This document shows positions 28,582 through 38,377 of a DNA stretch of 64,000 nt, piece after piece. Where the stretch lies: the NCBI GenBank assembly GCA_034432635.1, contig DAOUBK010000034.1:1-64000 (forward strand), written 5' to 3'. This DNA comes from Roseiflexus sp034432635. Lineage in GTDB: Bacteria; Chloroflexota; Chloroflexia; Chloroflexales; Roseiflexaceae. The notes under the pieces are model-generated. The model did no database searches and was not told the origin of the DNA. It saw only the letters and a list, made by a program, of their open reading frames with translations. The position numbers were made by a program, and so were the translations under genes. Each line of letters begins with the position of its first letter. The stretch's first letter is position 1.

Positions 28582-29658
28582 ATGACACTACCCGACGTAG
28601 ATGTGGTAACGGTAAACTACAATCACAGCCGTTATCTTCCAGGATATCTTAGTTCACTGCGCAGCAGCGCATACCCTATTGCCAGTATCATTGTGGTCGA
28701 CAACGCATCCACCGATGATTCGCTTACGATTCTTCGCTCCTATCCCGAAGTAACTGTCATCTCGAACCAGCGCAATATCGGGTATTCTGCCGCACTCAAT
28801 CAGGCGATGTACCACGCACAGGCACCGCTGGTATGTGCAACAGGACCTGATGTTGTTGTCGAGTCAAACTGGCTCTACCCGCTTGTTGAACAATATCTGT
28901 GCAATCCGAAGACTACTTTTGCGGTTGCTTCACGTGTACTGACGATGGACGGCTCGCACGTGCAATCAGCAGGTGGAAGTCTCCATTTTTGTGGACACTT
29001 GAATGTCTACGAGATGTGGACGCCGGTTTGTGAAACAGAGTGTAAGACGCCGCGTAAAGTAGGGGCGATTGATTCGACTTCGGTTTTGTTCGATCGCAAC
29101 AAGTTTCTGTTCATCGGCGGATGCGATCCGGATTTCTTCGTGTATCACGAAGAGTTTGATTACTGCTATCGTGCGCGTATGCGTGGATGGACATGCTGGT
29201 ACCATCCGTGCTCCGTTGTTCATCACGGCGAAGGATCGGCGGATTTCTCGGTTCGCGGCAGCGGGGCATATCCACGCAGACGTCCTTTCTTTCATACACG
29301 CAACCGATTGCTATCAGTATGCAAGAATTATCAGTTACGCACAATTCTTGCCATTCTTCCGGCGCTGATCCTGGTCGAAGTATTGACCCTGCTTACGCTG
29401 CGACGTATGGGACTGCACGGCGCGTATGGCGATGCACTGCGCTGGTTATGGGAACATCGGAAGGAGACAATCCTCAAGCGAACCATCATCCAGCAAACGC
29501 GCCGGGTGAGTGATGGACAGTTACTGCGTGCCGATCCCCTCACCATTTCACCGGCGGTGATACATTCGCCGCCGATGCGTCTGGCAAAAACGCTGCTGGA
29601 TCACGCGCTGGCGCTCTACTGGCATAGCACGTGCAGCGTGCTCTATCCTTCGGGCTGA
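28582..29658 (+). CDS. GT2 glycosyltransferase, rhamnosyltransferase-like
   Basis: 358 residues from ATG 28582; the upstream ORF overlaps asnB in another frame and is discarded. The GT-A domain has VVTVNYNHSRYL, VVDNASTDDS, RNIGYSAALNQAM and the late motif HEEFDYCYRARMRGW followed by VVHHGEGS. A hydrophobic stretch near 265-290 (ILPALILVEVLTLL) suggests membrane association. It resembles the WbbL-type family that transfers rhamnose or related sugars. It shares its C-terminal layout (RRVSDGQLL against RRISDRELL) with the enzyme at 52903, so the two are paralogues. Confidence 0.85.
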   Translation: MTLPDVDVVTVNYNHSRYLPGYLSSLRSSAYPIASIIVVDNASTDDSLTILRSYPEVTVISNQRNIGYSAALNQAMYHAQAPLVCATGPDVVVESNWLYPLVEQYLCNPKTTFAVASRVLTMDGSHVQSAGGSLHFCGHLNVYEMWTPVCETECKTPRKVGAIDSTSVLFDRNKFLFIGGCDPDFFVYHEEFDYCYRARMRGWTCWYHPCSVVHHGEGSADFSVRGSGAYPRRRPFFHTRNRLLSVCKNYQLRTILAILPALILVEVLTLLTLRRMGLHGAYGDALRWLWEHRKETILKRTIIQQTRRVSDGQLLRADPLTISPAVIHSPPMRLAKTLLDHALALYWHSTCSVLYPSG

Positions 29659-29689
29659 GCATGATGGGCGATACACGAGGCGAGACCTA

Positions 29690-30685
29690 ATGAGACCACT
29701 CCTGTCAACCGTCATCGTTAACAGTGACGGATGCGCCGATACGCTGCGGTGCCTCGAATCACTCTTCACACATCCGCCGGATCTTGTGGCACTTGCCCGG
29801 CTCGTTGATGCCCTTCCGGAGCATGAAGTCATTCTGGTCGATAATCGGTCACGCGACGGGTGCGTAGCGCAGGTTCGCAAACGATTTCCTGCGGTGAAGA
29901 TTATCGTATCTCCAGCACGTCAGGGATTTTCGCGGAATTACAACCTTGGCATTCAACGTGCGAGCGGGATATTTGTTCTGGCACTCAATAATGATACACT
30001 TGTACATCCGGGCGCTTTGACAGCGTTGCTAAAAGTCATGATCGAAACCCCATCATACGGGATGGCGGGTCCGCGTATGATCGGGCGCGATGGTTGGGTG
30101 CAGGCTGTGTGTGCGCGTCCAGTTCTGACGCCTCGAGAGTACCTCTTGACGCAATTAATTGCTGATCCTGGTTTTCCAATAGGACGATTATGGTCGTTGT
30201 ACCAGCAAATGCGGGTTGCACGCCGGCGGAGCGGTCCGGTGCCGTGCATCAGCGGCGCGTGTATGCTGGTGCGCCGTGCTGCTTTTGAACAAACCGGGCT
30301 TTTCGATGAAGCGGTTGATTTCTACTACGAAGATATTGAATGGTGTCATCGTATGGCGTGTTATGGCTGGCAGGTAGGATATGTCGCAGAAGCGACTATT
30401 ACGCATATCGGCGATCAATCGATCAGCAAAGTCAAAGTCTGGGCAAAGCAGAGCGAATACTTCAGTGCACTACGCTATTTTCGCCGTTACCATCATCTTA
30501 CCGACCATAGCGCTCGCTTCCTGCGTTTTGTAACATCTTTTGGATGGTTGATGCGAGGAATTGCGTTCTTACTCGCTGAAGGATTGCTTGGACATAAAGG
30601 GCACGCTCGCGCTTATCTCTATCTCTGGAAATGGATTTTGAGCGCCCCATCCGCAGAAGATATGCAGGCGCAGAGGAAGCCATGA
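29690..30685 (+). CDS. GT2 glycosyltransferase
   Basis: 331 residues. Typical GT2 blocks: LSTVIVNSDGCADTLRCLES, VDNRSRDG, QGFSRNYNLGI, ALNNDT at the DxD position, and YYEDIEWCHRMACYGW with ITHIGDQS. A hydrophobic C-terminal segment (SFGWLMRGIAFLLAEGLLG) may tether it to the membrane. The start lies 31 nt after the previous gene. Its stop overlaps the next start by 4 nt (ATGA), so translation is coupled. The sugar and acceptor are unknown. Confidence 0.85.
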   Translation: MRPLLSTVIVNSDGCADTLRCLESLFTHPPDLVALARLVDALPEHEVILVDNRSRDGCVAQVRKRFPAVKIIVSPARQGFSRNYNLGIQRASGIFVLALNNDTLVHPGALTALLKVMIETPSYGMAGPRMIGRDGWVQAVCARPVLTPREYLLTQLIADPGFPIGRLWSLYQQMRVARRRSGPVPCISGACMLVRRAAFEQTGLFDEAVDFYYEDIEWCHRMACYGWQVGYVAEATITHIGDQSISKVKVWAKQSEYFSALRYFRRYHHLTDHSARFLRFVTSFGWLMRGIAFLLAEGLLGHKGHARAYLYLWKWILSAPSAEDMQAQRKP

Positions 30686-32010
30686 CCGAAACACTCGCAG
30701 ATCGTCCAGAACGTCCGGTTCTGATAATTGGCTACTATTACGCACCGGTCGAGAATCCAGGCACACGCCGGCTCGCAGCATTCGCTCACTATTTACCGCA
30801 GTACGGATATCGTCCAGTTGTGCTGACGACTTCCAGTTACGGCGCCTGCACCGATGACAACGCGCGTCTGATTTTTCGCGCTCCAGACATCCTCGATGCA
30901 GCGCGCTGGCTCGCTCGCCGCGTGTATCGCGTACAGAGAGCAGATTCGGGTGATCGACCATCGCCGATTATAACGCCGGATAGTCGTCTGAGTCGCGTGC
31001 TGGAACATGTCTTGATCCCCGATATCCATATTGGATGGATTCCCGGCGCAATCTTGCGCGGTAGAATGCTCTTACGTTCGGGCACTTTCAAGGTCATCTT
31101 CAGCAGTTCACCGCCGCCTTCGGTGCATCTCGCGGCACTGGCACTGAAGCGGTTGTCGGGGTTGCCCTGGGTCGCCGATCTTCGTGATGGGTGGACGTTT
31201 GAGCCGCCAAACGCGATTATGCTCAATTCACTGGCGCGTCTGCGTATCGAACGTTCTCTCGAACGTGCAGCCGCGCTCAACACGGATTGGATTGTGACCG
31301 TCAATCGGGTCATTGCCGATGATCTCCGTCGCCGATATCCGGAAACGACAGGGAGAGTCGCTGTTGTCAGCAACGGATATGACCCCGCCGATCTGGCAGG
31401 ATTGCAATCGTATGCGAAGGGGGAGCGCTTGCGTATCATCCATACCGGCTCGCTGGCATACAGCCGAAGTCATACCACTATCAATGGATTTCTTACAGCG
31501 CTGGAGCGCTTACACATGCAACAATCGCCGGTTCTGGCAGACCTGGACATGCGTTTCGTCGGACGCCTGAGCGCAGTGGAACGCAATATGCTGATCCAAA
31601 CCGAGTGTCGGGGATGCGTGACTGTCGAAGGACCCCTTTCTCATCGTGACGCGCTTCAACGTCAGTTCAGCGCCGATGTACTGTTGCTGGTGACATCCGC
31701 CAGCACTGCCAGCGTCAGCACGAGTAAACTGTTCGAATACCTGGCCAGCGGACGACCTATTCTGGCATTAACGGGACGTTCGGCGGCAGCGGAGTTGATC
31801 AAGGAACTCGACGCCGGCATCGTAGTTGCGCCGGATGATGTCGATGGCATCTGTCGTGCGCTGGAGTGGTTTCATGAGCGCTGGCGTTCCAATAAACTGC
31901 CGACCCGCGTCGATCCGCGTGTCCAGCGCTTTGATCGACGTAGTCTGACCGGCGAACTGGCGCGGATATTCGATACTCTGGTCGAAGTGGAGACGAAAGA
32001 AGAACTGTAG
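30682..32010 (+). CDS. GT4-like glycosyltransferase
   Basis: 442 residues from ATG 30682, overlapping the previous stop by 4 nt. GT-B features: GYYYAPVENPGTRRLAAFAHYL at the N-terminus with wide spacing, SSSPPPSVHLAALAL, LPWVADLRDGW, VSNGYDPADLAGL at the domain junction and LFEYLASGRPILAL in the donor site. These last motifs are shared with the enzyme at 34736, so the two form a paralogous pair. Both have the long helical insert between the N-terminal domain and the ADLRD/GELRD motif. It is probably a cytoplasmic membrane-peripheral enzyme. Confidence 0.83.
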   Translation: MTETLADRPERPVLIIGYYYAPVENPGTRRLAAFAHYLPQYGYRPVVLTTSSYGACTDDNARLIFRAPDILDAARWLARRVYRVQRADSGDRPSPIITPDSRLSRVLEHVLIPDIHIGWIPGAILRGRMLLRSGTFKVIFSSSPPPSVHLAALALKRLSGLPWVADLRDGWTFEPPNAIMLNSLARLRIERSLERAAALNTDWIVTVNRVIADDLRRRYPETTGRVAVVSNGYDPADLAGLQSYAKGERLRIIHTGSLAYSRSHTTINGFLTALERLHMQQSPVLADLDMRFVGRLSAVERNMLIQTECRGCVTVEGPLSHRDALQRQFSADVLLLVTSASTASVSTSKLFEYLASGRPILALTGRSAAAELIKELDAGIVVAPDDVDGICRALEWFHERWRSNKLPTRVDPRVQRFDRRSLTGELARIFDTLVEVETKEEL

Positions 32011-32071
32011 CAGCAACACGCGCGGCTACTGCCGATAGAACCGCAGCGATTGTTTCGGAGCACATAACGCT

Positions 32072-32872
32072 ATGCCCCAACTCCTCGACTATCCCCGCTA
32101 TGCGTGGCAGGTCTGGCGCGGCGACCGTTCGCGCGGCGAGGCAAACCTAGACGCGCGCCGACGCGCGAATCTCGCCGGTATCGTGGATTTCTCGCGCCGG
32201 TTGACGATCCTCGATCTGGCAAACGGGCGGTTGCGTCCACAGTATGCCATCCTGCGCGCGCAGGGACATCGGGTGATCGGCATCGATCTCGTCAACCGTC
32301 CGGAACGTTCGTGGAAAGGGCGCGCCTACGCCGTCGCACGGACGCTCTACACCGATCGGTTGCGTCTGCAGCCGTCGGCGATGCGCCCCGATGCGCTGGT
32401 TTGCGGCGATGTGGCACGGTTGCCGTTTCCAGCGGCAGAATTCGACCTGGTGACATCGGTTGCAGCGTTCGAGCATTTTCTCGATGTGCCGTCGGTAGTG
32501 GCCGAAGTAGCGCGTGTGCTGAAGCCGGGTGGGATCGTGTGGGCAGCAATCCACGTCTTCACTGCACCATCGGGCGGACACAACCTGAGTTTTGCCGAAG
32601 TGCCGCTCCGCCATGTGCCGCCAGGGGTCGAACCGTGGGATCATTTGCGGCAGCGACGCCTGCCCTTTAGTGTGCCGCTGAACGAATGGCGCATCCGTGA
32701 CTATGTGAAGGCGTTTGAACGGTATTTTCTCCTGCTTCGACATTACTGCCATATGTGTGAAGGGGAGCATCTGCTGACGCCGGAGATTGAGGCTGAACTT
32801 GTCGCACGCGGCTATACCCGCGACGAGTTGACTTGCGGCGCATACGTCATCATCGCCCGTCGTGACCGGTGA
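32072..32872 (+). CDS. Class I SAM-dependent methyltransferase
   Basis: 266 residues. Motif I is unusual (ILDLANGRLRPQ in place of a glycine-rich DxGxGxG). Motif II (VIGIDLVNRPE), the acidic post-motif (LVCGDVARLPFPAAEFDLV) and motif III (EVARVLKPGGIVW) are normal, as in Methyltransf_11 proteins. A KEGxH-like metal site is not evident. Context suggests methylation of a sugar or a polysaccharide end. It follows the GT4 gene by 61 nt. The missing glycines could weaken SAM binding, but the remainder of the fold looks intact. Confidence 0.78.
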   Translation: MPQLLDYPRYAWQVWRGDRSRGEANLDARRRANLAGIVDFSRRLTILDLANGRLRPQYAILRAQGHRVIGIDLVNRPERSWKGRAYAVARTLYTDRLRLQPSAMRPDALVCGDVARLPFPAAEFDLVTSVAAFEHFLDVPSVVAEVARVLKPGGIVWAAIHVFTAPSGGHNLSFAEVPLRHVPPGVEPWDHLRQRRLPFSVPLNEWRIRDYVKAFERYFLLLRHYCHMCEGEHLLTPEIEAELVARGYTRDELTCGAYVIIARRDR

Positions 32873-32886
32873 CCGGGCTGTGATAG

Positions 32887-32895
32887 TGCTACAAT
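32887..32895 (+). promoter_or_regulatory. Extended -10 promoter candidate
   Basis: TGCTACAAT fits TGn plus TAnAAT. It lies in the 236-nt gap between the methyltransferase and the GT-C gene and could start a transcript for 33109 onward. The leader would be about 200 nt. No -35 was recognised. Confidence 0.3.
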
Positions 32896-33108
32896 AGCAA
32901 GGTCGGGATCAAAATGATTGGCGTGCGTGTAGCGAATCTTAGCAAAACTGCCGAGACCCCGACACCCTTCCAATCGGGAGTGCATGGGTAATATATTCGC
33001 AGGGTATTCCAGCATGCGAGCAGTCTACGCCCTCGGCTCAGTCATGATTCAGAAGAATACACGGAAAGCAATTTTCATAATTCATTTGATTAAGATAAGC
33101 GCATCCCA

Positions 33109-34689
33109 ATGAGTCACGTCACCTCTGCCGGTCAAACGCGTGCTGCCGTGCGCCCGTTGTCAACCGGTTGCGCAGCGCTGTTGATCGCTGCCGCAGCATT
33201 GATCATCGGCCTCTGGAACCTGGAGGGTCCAGAGTTCTGGTGGGACGAGGGATGGACTCTCTCGGTGGCGCGGAATCTGGTGGAACACGGGCATTACGGT
33301 CGGTTGCTAGACGGTCAACCGGCGCCCGGTGGTCTGGAAGCGTCGCCGGTAGTAACGTTGCCGGTCGCGTTGAGTTTTCGGGTCTTTGGTGTGGGTCTCT
33401 GGCAGGGGCGACTCGTTAGTCTGATGGGAGCGGCTGCGGCGCTGGCACTGACGTTCGTCCTGGCTGAGCGGCTCTACGACCGGCGGGTGGCGTGGGGAAC
33501 GCTTGGCGCGCTCCTGGCGCTCACGGCGCATCCTCAGTTGAACGCGCTTTTGACCGGACGACAGGTGCTGGGTGAGATGCCCATGTTATGCGCACTGATG
33601 GGCGGGTATCTGGCGCTGGACGCAGCACTGCGTGGCCGCGCGCTCTGGATCTTTCCGGCAGCGCTGCTCTGGACGCTTGCACTCCTCGCCAAAGCGCAAA
33701 CATTGCCGTTCTGGGCTGTCTCGATGGCAGGCGCGACCGCTGTGGCGTTGCTGACGCATCGCTGGCATGCAGCCGCACTTGTGGCGGGCGGCGCACTGCT
33801 GGCATATCTGGCGCGTCCGTGGGTGCTTCAGACTGTGATGCTGCCAGTTATGAGGCGCACGCTGCCTGGTACTCCTGTCAGCGGCATCTATGAAGTGACC
33901 GCGTTCGTACCCAATCTATCGAACCGTCTGTTCGCCCTCCAGATGATCCTGATCGGCGGGATTCCGACGCTGATTGGGTTGGGGTACGCCGCCTGGCGTC
34001 TTCTGAAGGAGGCGCGGGCAACCCATCCGGCAGGTGATAAAGATCGTGGCGCGGGTATCATGCTGCGTACTGCACTGCTCGTCCTGGTAGGAAGCTGGTT
34101 CGCCTGGTTTGCCCTGCTATCGGTCGGAGTGCCGCGTTACCTCTTTCCGGCGATCTTCGTTGCTGGCGTGTTTACTGCGGCGCTGTTGCACGACCTTACG
34201 CATGGATTTCGCCCGGCATTTGTGATTGAGGGCCTGGTTGCCCCGCTCAGGACGCGACGATTGACGTGGGAGAGCGGAGGGGCATGGCTGGCAACATTGC
34301 TCATCGCCACAACAGCACCCCTGACGATGCTTTCGTACTGGCAGCACTTTACTGCCAATGAGCGTGCCGCTTTTCGGGTGGCTACATTTCTGAATACGCA
34401 GACACCACCCGACGCTCTGATCGAGACCTATGAAAGCGAATTGCACTTCCTGCTCGACCGTCGTTACCACTACCCGCCGGATCAGACACACGTCGAACTC
34501 AACCGGCGCAGTCTGCTGGGGCAGGATACGCCCGTTGCGTATGAACCGCCGGCGGTCTTCCCTTCCTACCTGGTGGTAGGGCGGTTTGCTACGGGCAACC
34601 GCCTGTATGACGTAGCGCTTGCATCCGGTTCGTTCCGTGAAGTCATACGGGATGGGCGGTACACAGTGTACGAACGGATACAGGAATAA
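33109..34689 (+). CDS. Polytopic GT-C (GT39/ArnT-like) glycosyltransferase
   Basis: 526 residues with about ten hydrophobic segments. The first periplasmic loop carries an acidic motif (EFWWDEGWTLSVARNL) typical of GT-C enzymes, which use lipid-phosphate sugars outside the membrane. The C-terminal soluble portion (NTQTPPDALIETYESELHF and onward) has no named domain. It probably receives substrates made by the polyprenyl-phosphate GT2 enzymes at 22769 or 49718. Downstream, 46 nt away, is a GT4 gene. The exact sugar is unknown. Confidence 0.8.
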   Translation: MSHVTSAGQTRAAVRPLSTGCAALLIAAAALIIGLWNLEGPEFWWDEGWTLSVARNLVEHGHYGRLLDGQPAPGGLEASPVVTLPVALSFRVFGVGLWQGRLVSLMGAAAALALTFVLAERLYDRRVAWGTLGALLALTAHPQLNALLTGRQVLGEMPMLCALMGGYLALDAALRGRALWIFPAALLWTLALLAKAQTLPFWAVSMAGATAVALLTHRWHAAALVAGGALLAYLARPWVLQTVMLPVMRRTLPGTPVSGIYEVTAFVPNLSNRLFALQMILIGGIPTLIGLGYAAWRLLKEARATHPAGDKDRGAGIMLRTALLVLVGSWFAWFALLSVGVPRYLFPAIFVAGVFTAALLHDLTHGFRPAFVIEGLVAPLRTRRLTWESGGAWLATLLIATTAPLTMLSYWQHFTANERAAFRVATFLNTQTPPDALIETYESELHFLLDRRYHYPPDQTHVELNRRSLLGQDTPVAYEPPAVFPSYLVVGRFATGNRLYDVALASGSFREVIRDGRYTVYERIQE

Positions 34690-34735
34690 ACCGGCGACCG
34701 GGCTATGGTGGAGTGAACCGAGTGAAAGGAGAAGC

Positions 34736-36025
34736 ATGCGAATCCTGTTGATCACGTACTACTTCCCGCCCTACAACATCGTTGCCGCAGTTCGCACGGG
34801 AAAAACGGCGAAGTATCTCTGGCAGCACGGACATGAGGTGCGCGTGCTGACCACGCAGCGCCAGCCGTTCGCCGCCAACCTGCCGCTTGAAATCCCAAAC
34901 GATGCGGTCATTCGCACCCAACGTATCGATACCTGCTGGCTCTCTTCGCAGGTGCAACGCATGCGTCAGCAGGCAACTTTTGTTCAGGCAGTGGCGCAGC
35001 ACGCTCAAACACGCCGGATGCGCTGGTTGCGCCAGATGATGATCGCCTACCGAACCTTCTGCGCCTTTCCCGATGAAGCCATCGGATGGTATCCCTTTGC
35101 ACTGGCAGCGGCGCAGCGGTTGTGGCAACACTGGCAACCGGACATTCTCCTGGCAAGCAGCGCCCCACCGACGACGCTTCTCCTGGCGCATGCCCTGCAT
35201 CGGCGGTATGGCGTCCCGTGGGTTGGTGAACTGCGCGATCTGTGGACTGACAATCATTACTACCCCTTTCCTCTCTGGCGCAAGGCGCTTGATGCCTGGC
35301 TGGAGCGTCGGGTGCTTCAGAGCGCTGCCGGATTGGTGACCGTTTCGGCGCCGCTGGCGCAGACGCTGGAATGGCGCACCGGGAAACCTGTCGGCGTAGT
35401 GCTCAATGGCTTCGATCCAGGGGATTATCCGTTGCAGCGGTTGCCTGCCGCCGACGGCATACTGCACATCGTGTACACCGGCGTGGTCTATCCCGGTCAC
35501 CAGGGCGCAACACCGCTCTTCGCGGCGCTCCGGCGCCTCGGTGAACGTGCCGGGCAGGTGCGGGTCAGCTTCTATGGGAATGGCGCCGGGTATGCGCTTG
35601 CAGAGGCGCAGAGTCAGGGAGTGGAGGCTGGGCTGGTCGTCTGTCACGGTCCGGTTCCCTATGCAGACGCTCTGGCGCAGCAGCGCGCCGCCGACGTGGT
35701 ACTGCTGCTCCTTTGGAACGATCCACGCGAACGTGGGGTGTACACCGGCAAACTGTTCGAGTACCTGGGTGCACGCCGCCCGATCCTGGCAATCGGACCG
35801 GCGGACAATGTGGCAGCGGCGCTGATCCGGGAACGGCAGGCAGGCATGGTATCGTCCGATCCAGCGGAGATCGTCGCTCAACTGACGCGCTGGCTGGACA
35901 TGAAAGCAAATGGCGCCGACATTCCCGACTTGCCGGCGTCGGTTGCAGCCGGATTGTCGCGTGAGGAACAGACCCGTCGTCTGGAGCAATTTCTGGAGCG
36001 CTTCGTCGGCGTTACGTCGGTGTAG
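34736..36025 (+). CDS. GT4-like glycosyltransferase
   Basis: 429 residues from ATG 34736, chosen for AAAGGAG 7 nt upstream. Blocks: ITYYFPPYNIVAAVRTGKTA, SSAPPTTLLLAHALHRRYG, GELRDLWTDN, LNGFDPGDY at the junction and LFEYLGARRPILAIGP at the donor site. It is a paralogue of the enzyme at 30682. It is followed after about 50 nt by the sugar dehydrogenase gene. The longer ORF upstream overlaps the GT-C gene and is not used. Confidence 0.85.
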   Translation: MRILLITYYFPPYNIVAAVRTGKTAKYLWQHGHEVRVLTTQRQPFAANLPLEIPNDAVIRTQRIDTCWLSSQVQRMRQQATFVQAVAQHAQTRRMRWLRQMMIAYRTFCAFPDEAIGWYPFALAAAQRLWQHWQPDILLASSAPPTTLLLAHALHRRYGVPWVGELRDLWTDNHYYPFPLWRKALDAWLERRVLQSAAGLVTVSAPLAQTLEWRTGKPVGVVLNGFDPGDYPLQRLPAADGILHIVYTGVVYPGHQGATPLFAALRRLGERAGQVRVSFYGNGAGYALAEAQSQGVEAGLVVCHGPVPYADALAQQRAADVVLLLLWNDPRERGVYTGKLFEYLGARRPILAIGPADNVAAALIRERQAGMVSSDPAEIVAQLTRWLDMKANGADIPDLPASVAAGLSREEQTRRLEQFLERFVGVTSV

Positions 36026-36076
36026 TAGAATTGGCAAGGTGACACACCGAAGCGAAATGCAAGGCTAAGGAGCATC

Positions 36077-37075
36077 ATGGGTACGACCTGGAACCCTGCC
36101 ATGCCCGCCGTTGCCGTCATCGGTTGCGGCTACTGGGGCAAAAACCTGGTGCGCAACTTTTACCATCTCGGCGCACTGGCGATGGTGTGTGATTCGACCG
36201 AAGCCGGACGCGCGGCAGCCATGCAGGTCGCACCGGGTGTGCCGGTGGTTGCCAGCCTGGACGAAGTGACTACCAGCGCTGTCGTCATTGCGACGCCGGT
36301 AGTGACCCACTACGAGCTTGCACGCCGCGCTCTGGAGACCGGGCGCGATGTGTTCGTCGAGAAACCGCTGGCGCTGACGTATGCCCAGGGCGCGCGGCTG
36401 GTGCAGATCGCACGCGAGCAACGCCGCATTCTTATGGTTGGGCATGTGCTCGAATATCATCCAGCAGTGGTGCAGCTGATCGAGATGGTGCGCAACGGTG
36501 ATCTCGGCGTCATCCACTACATCTACTCCAACCGGCTGAGTCTTGGAAAAGTGCGACGTGAAGAGAATATCCTCTGGAGTTTTGCCCCGCACGACATCGC
36601 CATCATTCTCCGCTTGCTCGACGCAATGCCGATTCAGGTCACTGCGACCGGCGGCAACTACATTCAGCCGAACATCGCCGATGTGACCGTCACGAACCTG
36701 CTGTTCGACAGTGGCGTGCGTGCACATATTCACATCTCCTGGTTGCACCCGTTCAAAGAGCAGCGCCTGGTCGTCATCGGTTCGCAGAAAATGGCGAGTT
36801 TCGACGATGTAGCGAAGGAACTGGTGCTGTACGATCAGCGGGTCGAAGTGCGTGAGGGTGAGCCAGTGCCAGTGCGCGGCGCAGGTGAGCGCATTGCTTT
36901 CGATTCCACCGAGCCGTTGCGCCTGGAGTGTGAGGCGTTTCTGCGCGCGCTGATAACCCGTGAGCCGCCGTTGACCGATGGCGAAAGCGGGTTGCGCGTA
37001 TTGCGGGTATTACAGGCAGCACAGCGTTCCCTGGTAACGAATGGTGAGCCGGTGCCGCTGACAGTAGAAGGCTAA
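36077..37075 (+). CDS. Gfo/Idh/MocA oxidoreductase, WbpB/WlbA-like
   Basis: 332 residues, start supported by AAGGAG. The Rossmann motif VIGCGYWGKNLVRNF, the catalytic-site EKPLALT and HVLEYHPAV are typical of the WlbA/WbpB group. That group oxidises C3 of UDP-GlcNAcA with NAD, the second step toward UDP-2,3-diacetamido sugars. Assignment to this step rests on the next genes: epimerase, N-acetyltransferase and aminotransferase, a full WbpB-I-D-E set in order. The first enzyme, UDP-GlcNAc 6-dehydrogenase (WbpA), is not in the window. Confidence 0.85.
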   Translation: MGTTWNPAMPAVAVIGCGYWGKNLVRNFYHLGALAMVCDSTEAGRAAAMQVAPGVPVVASLDEVTTSAVVIATPVVTHYELARRALETGRDVFVEKPLALTYAQGARLVQIAREQRRILMVGHVLEYHPAVVQLIEMVRNGDLGVIHYIYSNRLSLGKVRREENILWSFAPHDIAIILRLLDAMPIQVTATGGNYIQPNIADVTVTNLLFDSGVRAHIHISWLHPFKEQRLVVIGSQKMASFDDVAKELVLYDQRVEVREGEPVPVRGAGERIAFDSTEPLRLECEAFLRALITREPPLTDGESGLRVLRVLQAAQRSLVTNGEPVPLTVEG

Positions 37076-37118
37076 CGCAGAGACGCAGCCCAACAGACGT
37101 CGCGTGCGCTCACTCCTG

Positions 37119-37153
37119 GTTCTCGGTTTTCAGTTCTCGATTCTCAGTTCTCG
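37119..37153 (+). repeat. Five GTTCTCG-type heptamers before the epimerase gene
   Basis: Five consecutive 7-mers: GTTCTCG, GTTTTCA, GTTCTCG, ATTCTCA, GTTCTCG. They end 10 nt before the epimerase ATG and take the place where a Shine-Dalgarno sequence should be; none is visible. A sister array lies before asnB at 45100. Confidence 0.85.
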
Positions 37154-37163
37154 TGGAATAACC

Positions 37164-38222
37164 ATGCACATCGTTACCATTGTCGGCGCACGTCCGCAAT
37201 TTATCAAGGCTGCCGCCATCAGTCGCGTCCTGCGGCAGCGCCATCGTGAGGTATTGGTGCACACTGGGCAGCATTACGACGCCAGCATGTCAGATGTATT
37301 CTTCCGAGAGCTAGATATTCCTGCACCGGATGTGAATCTGGCAGTTGGTTCGGCGAGTCATGGAGCGCAAACCGGTGCAATGCTGGCAAAGATCGAAGCA
37401 GTGTTGCTCGCTGAACGTCCGGATTGGGTGCTGACGTACGGCGATACCAACTCAACGCTTGCCGGTGCGCTGGGAGCGGCAAAGTTACACATCCCGGTCG
37501 CCCACGTCGAAGCCGGTCTGCGCAGTTTCAATCGCGCTATGCCGGAAGAGATCAACCGGATTTTGACCGATCACATCTCCGACCTCCTTCTCTGCCCGAG
37601 TCAGACGGCAGTCGATAATCTGGCGCGCGAAGGGATCACTCGCGGAGTCACGCTGGTCGGCGATGTGATGGCAGACGTACTGCGCCTCGCGGTCGAACGG
37701 GCGGATACTGCTCTGCCGAACATACCGGGCGTGGCATCTGGCGCCTATACCCTAGCAACCGTCCACCGCGCCGAAAACACCGACGATGCGACGCGCCTGC
37801 GAGGTATTCTGACCGGTCTCTCATTGCTCGATATGCCGGTCATATTCCCCGTTCACCCGCGTGCGCAGCGCGCGATTGCCACGATTGGCTGGACACCTCC
37901 GGATCATGTGCATCTGATCGAGCCGGTTGGCTACCTGAGCATGGTGGCGCTGATGCGCAGTGCACGTGTCATTCTGACCGATTCGGGCGGTGTACAGAAA
38001 GAAGCGTACTGGCTGGGCGTGCCATGTGTCACATTGCGTGATGAGACCGAGTGGGTCGAAACTGTGATGCATGGATGGAATACCCTGGTTGGCGCCGATC
38101 CCCAACGGATCGTTGCCGCTGCGCGTCAACCCTCCCCGTCGGCACCGCGTCTGCCGCTCTACGGCGATGGGCATGCAGCCGAACGTTGTGTAGCGGCGCT
38201 GGAGAGAGGTGGGGGACGTTGA
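37164..38222 (+). CDS. wecB: Non-hydrolysing UDP-GlcNAc 2-epimerase (WecB/WbpI-like)
   Basis: 352 residues from ATG 37164 (MHIVTIVGARPQFIKAA); an upstream in-frame start would translate the heptamer array. Family blocks are VLTYGDTNSTLAGALGAAK, HVEAGLRSFNRAMPEEINR, TVHRAENTDD and ILTDSGGVQKEA with LRDETEWVETV. In this gene order it most likely epimerises UDP-GlcNAc3NAcA to UDP-ManNAc3NAcA (WbpI/WlbD). Plain WecB activity on UDP-GlcNAc is the alternative. No Shine-Dalgarno is visible. The stop codon TGA is contributed by the heptamer array at its 3' end. Confidence 0.88.
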   Translation: MHIVTIVGARPQFIKAAAISRVLRQRHREVLVHTGQHYDASMSDVFFRELDIPAPDVNLAVGSASHGAQTGAMLAKIEAVLLAERPDWVLTYGDTNSTLAGALGAAKLHIPVAHVEAGLRSFNRAMPEEINRILTDHISDLLLCPSQTAVDNLAREGITRGVTLVGDVMADVLRLAVERADTALPNIPGVASGAYTLATVHRAENTDDATRLRGILTGLSLLDMPVIFPVHPRAQRAIATIGWTPPDHVHLIEPVGYLSMVALMRSARVILTDSGGVQKEAYWLGVPCVTLRDETEWVETVMHGWNTLVGADPQRIVAAARQPSPSAPRLPLYGDGHAAERCVAALERGGGR

Positions 38223-38355
38223 ACGTTGGAATGTTGAGCGGACGTTGAAGGTTGGAGTGCTGAACGTTGAAGGTTGAACGTTGAAGGTTGAACGTTGATT
38301 GTTGGGACGTTGAACGCTGAACGTTGAAGGTTGAACGTTGAACGCTGGAATGTTC
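38216..38355 (+). repeat. GTTGAAC/GTTGAAG heptamer array inside the wbp-like operon
   Basis: About 140 nt of 7-8 nt units (GTTGAAC, GTTGAAG, GTTGGAAT, GCTGAAC and variants), from the last codons of the epimerase gene to about 22 nt before the acetyltransferase start. It provides the epimerase TGA stop. Several perfect units alternate with single-base variants, so the array is old or gene-converted. Confidence 0.93.
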
Positions 38356-38377
38356 TAAAGCGTTGAGAGGAGTTGAT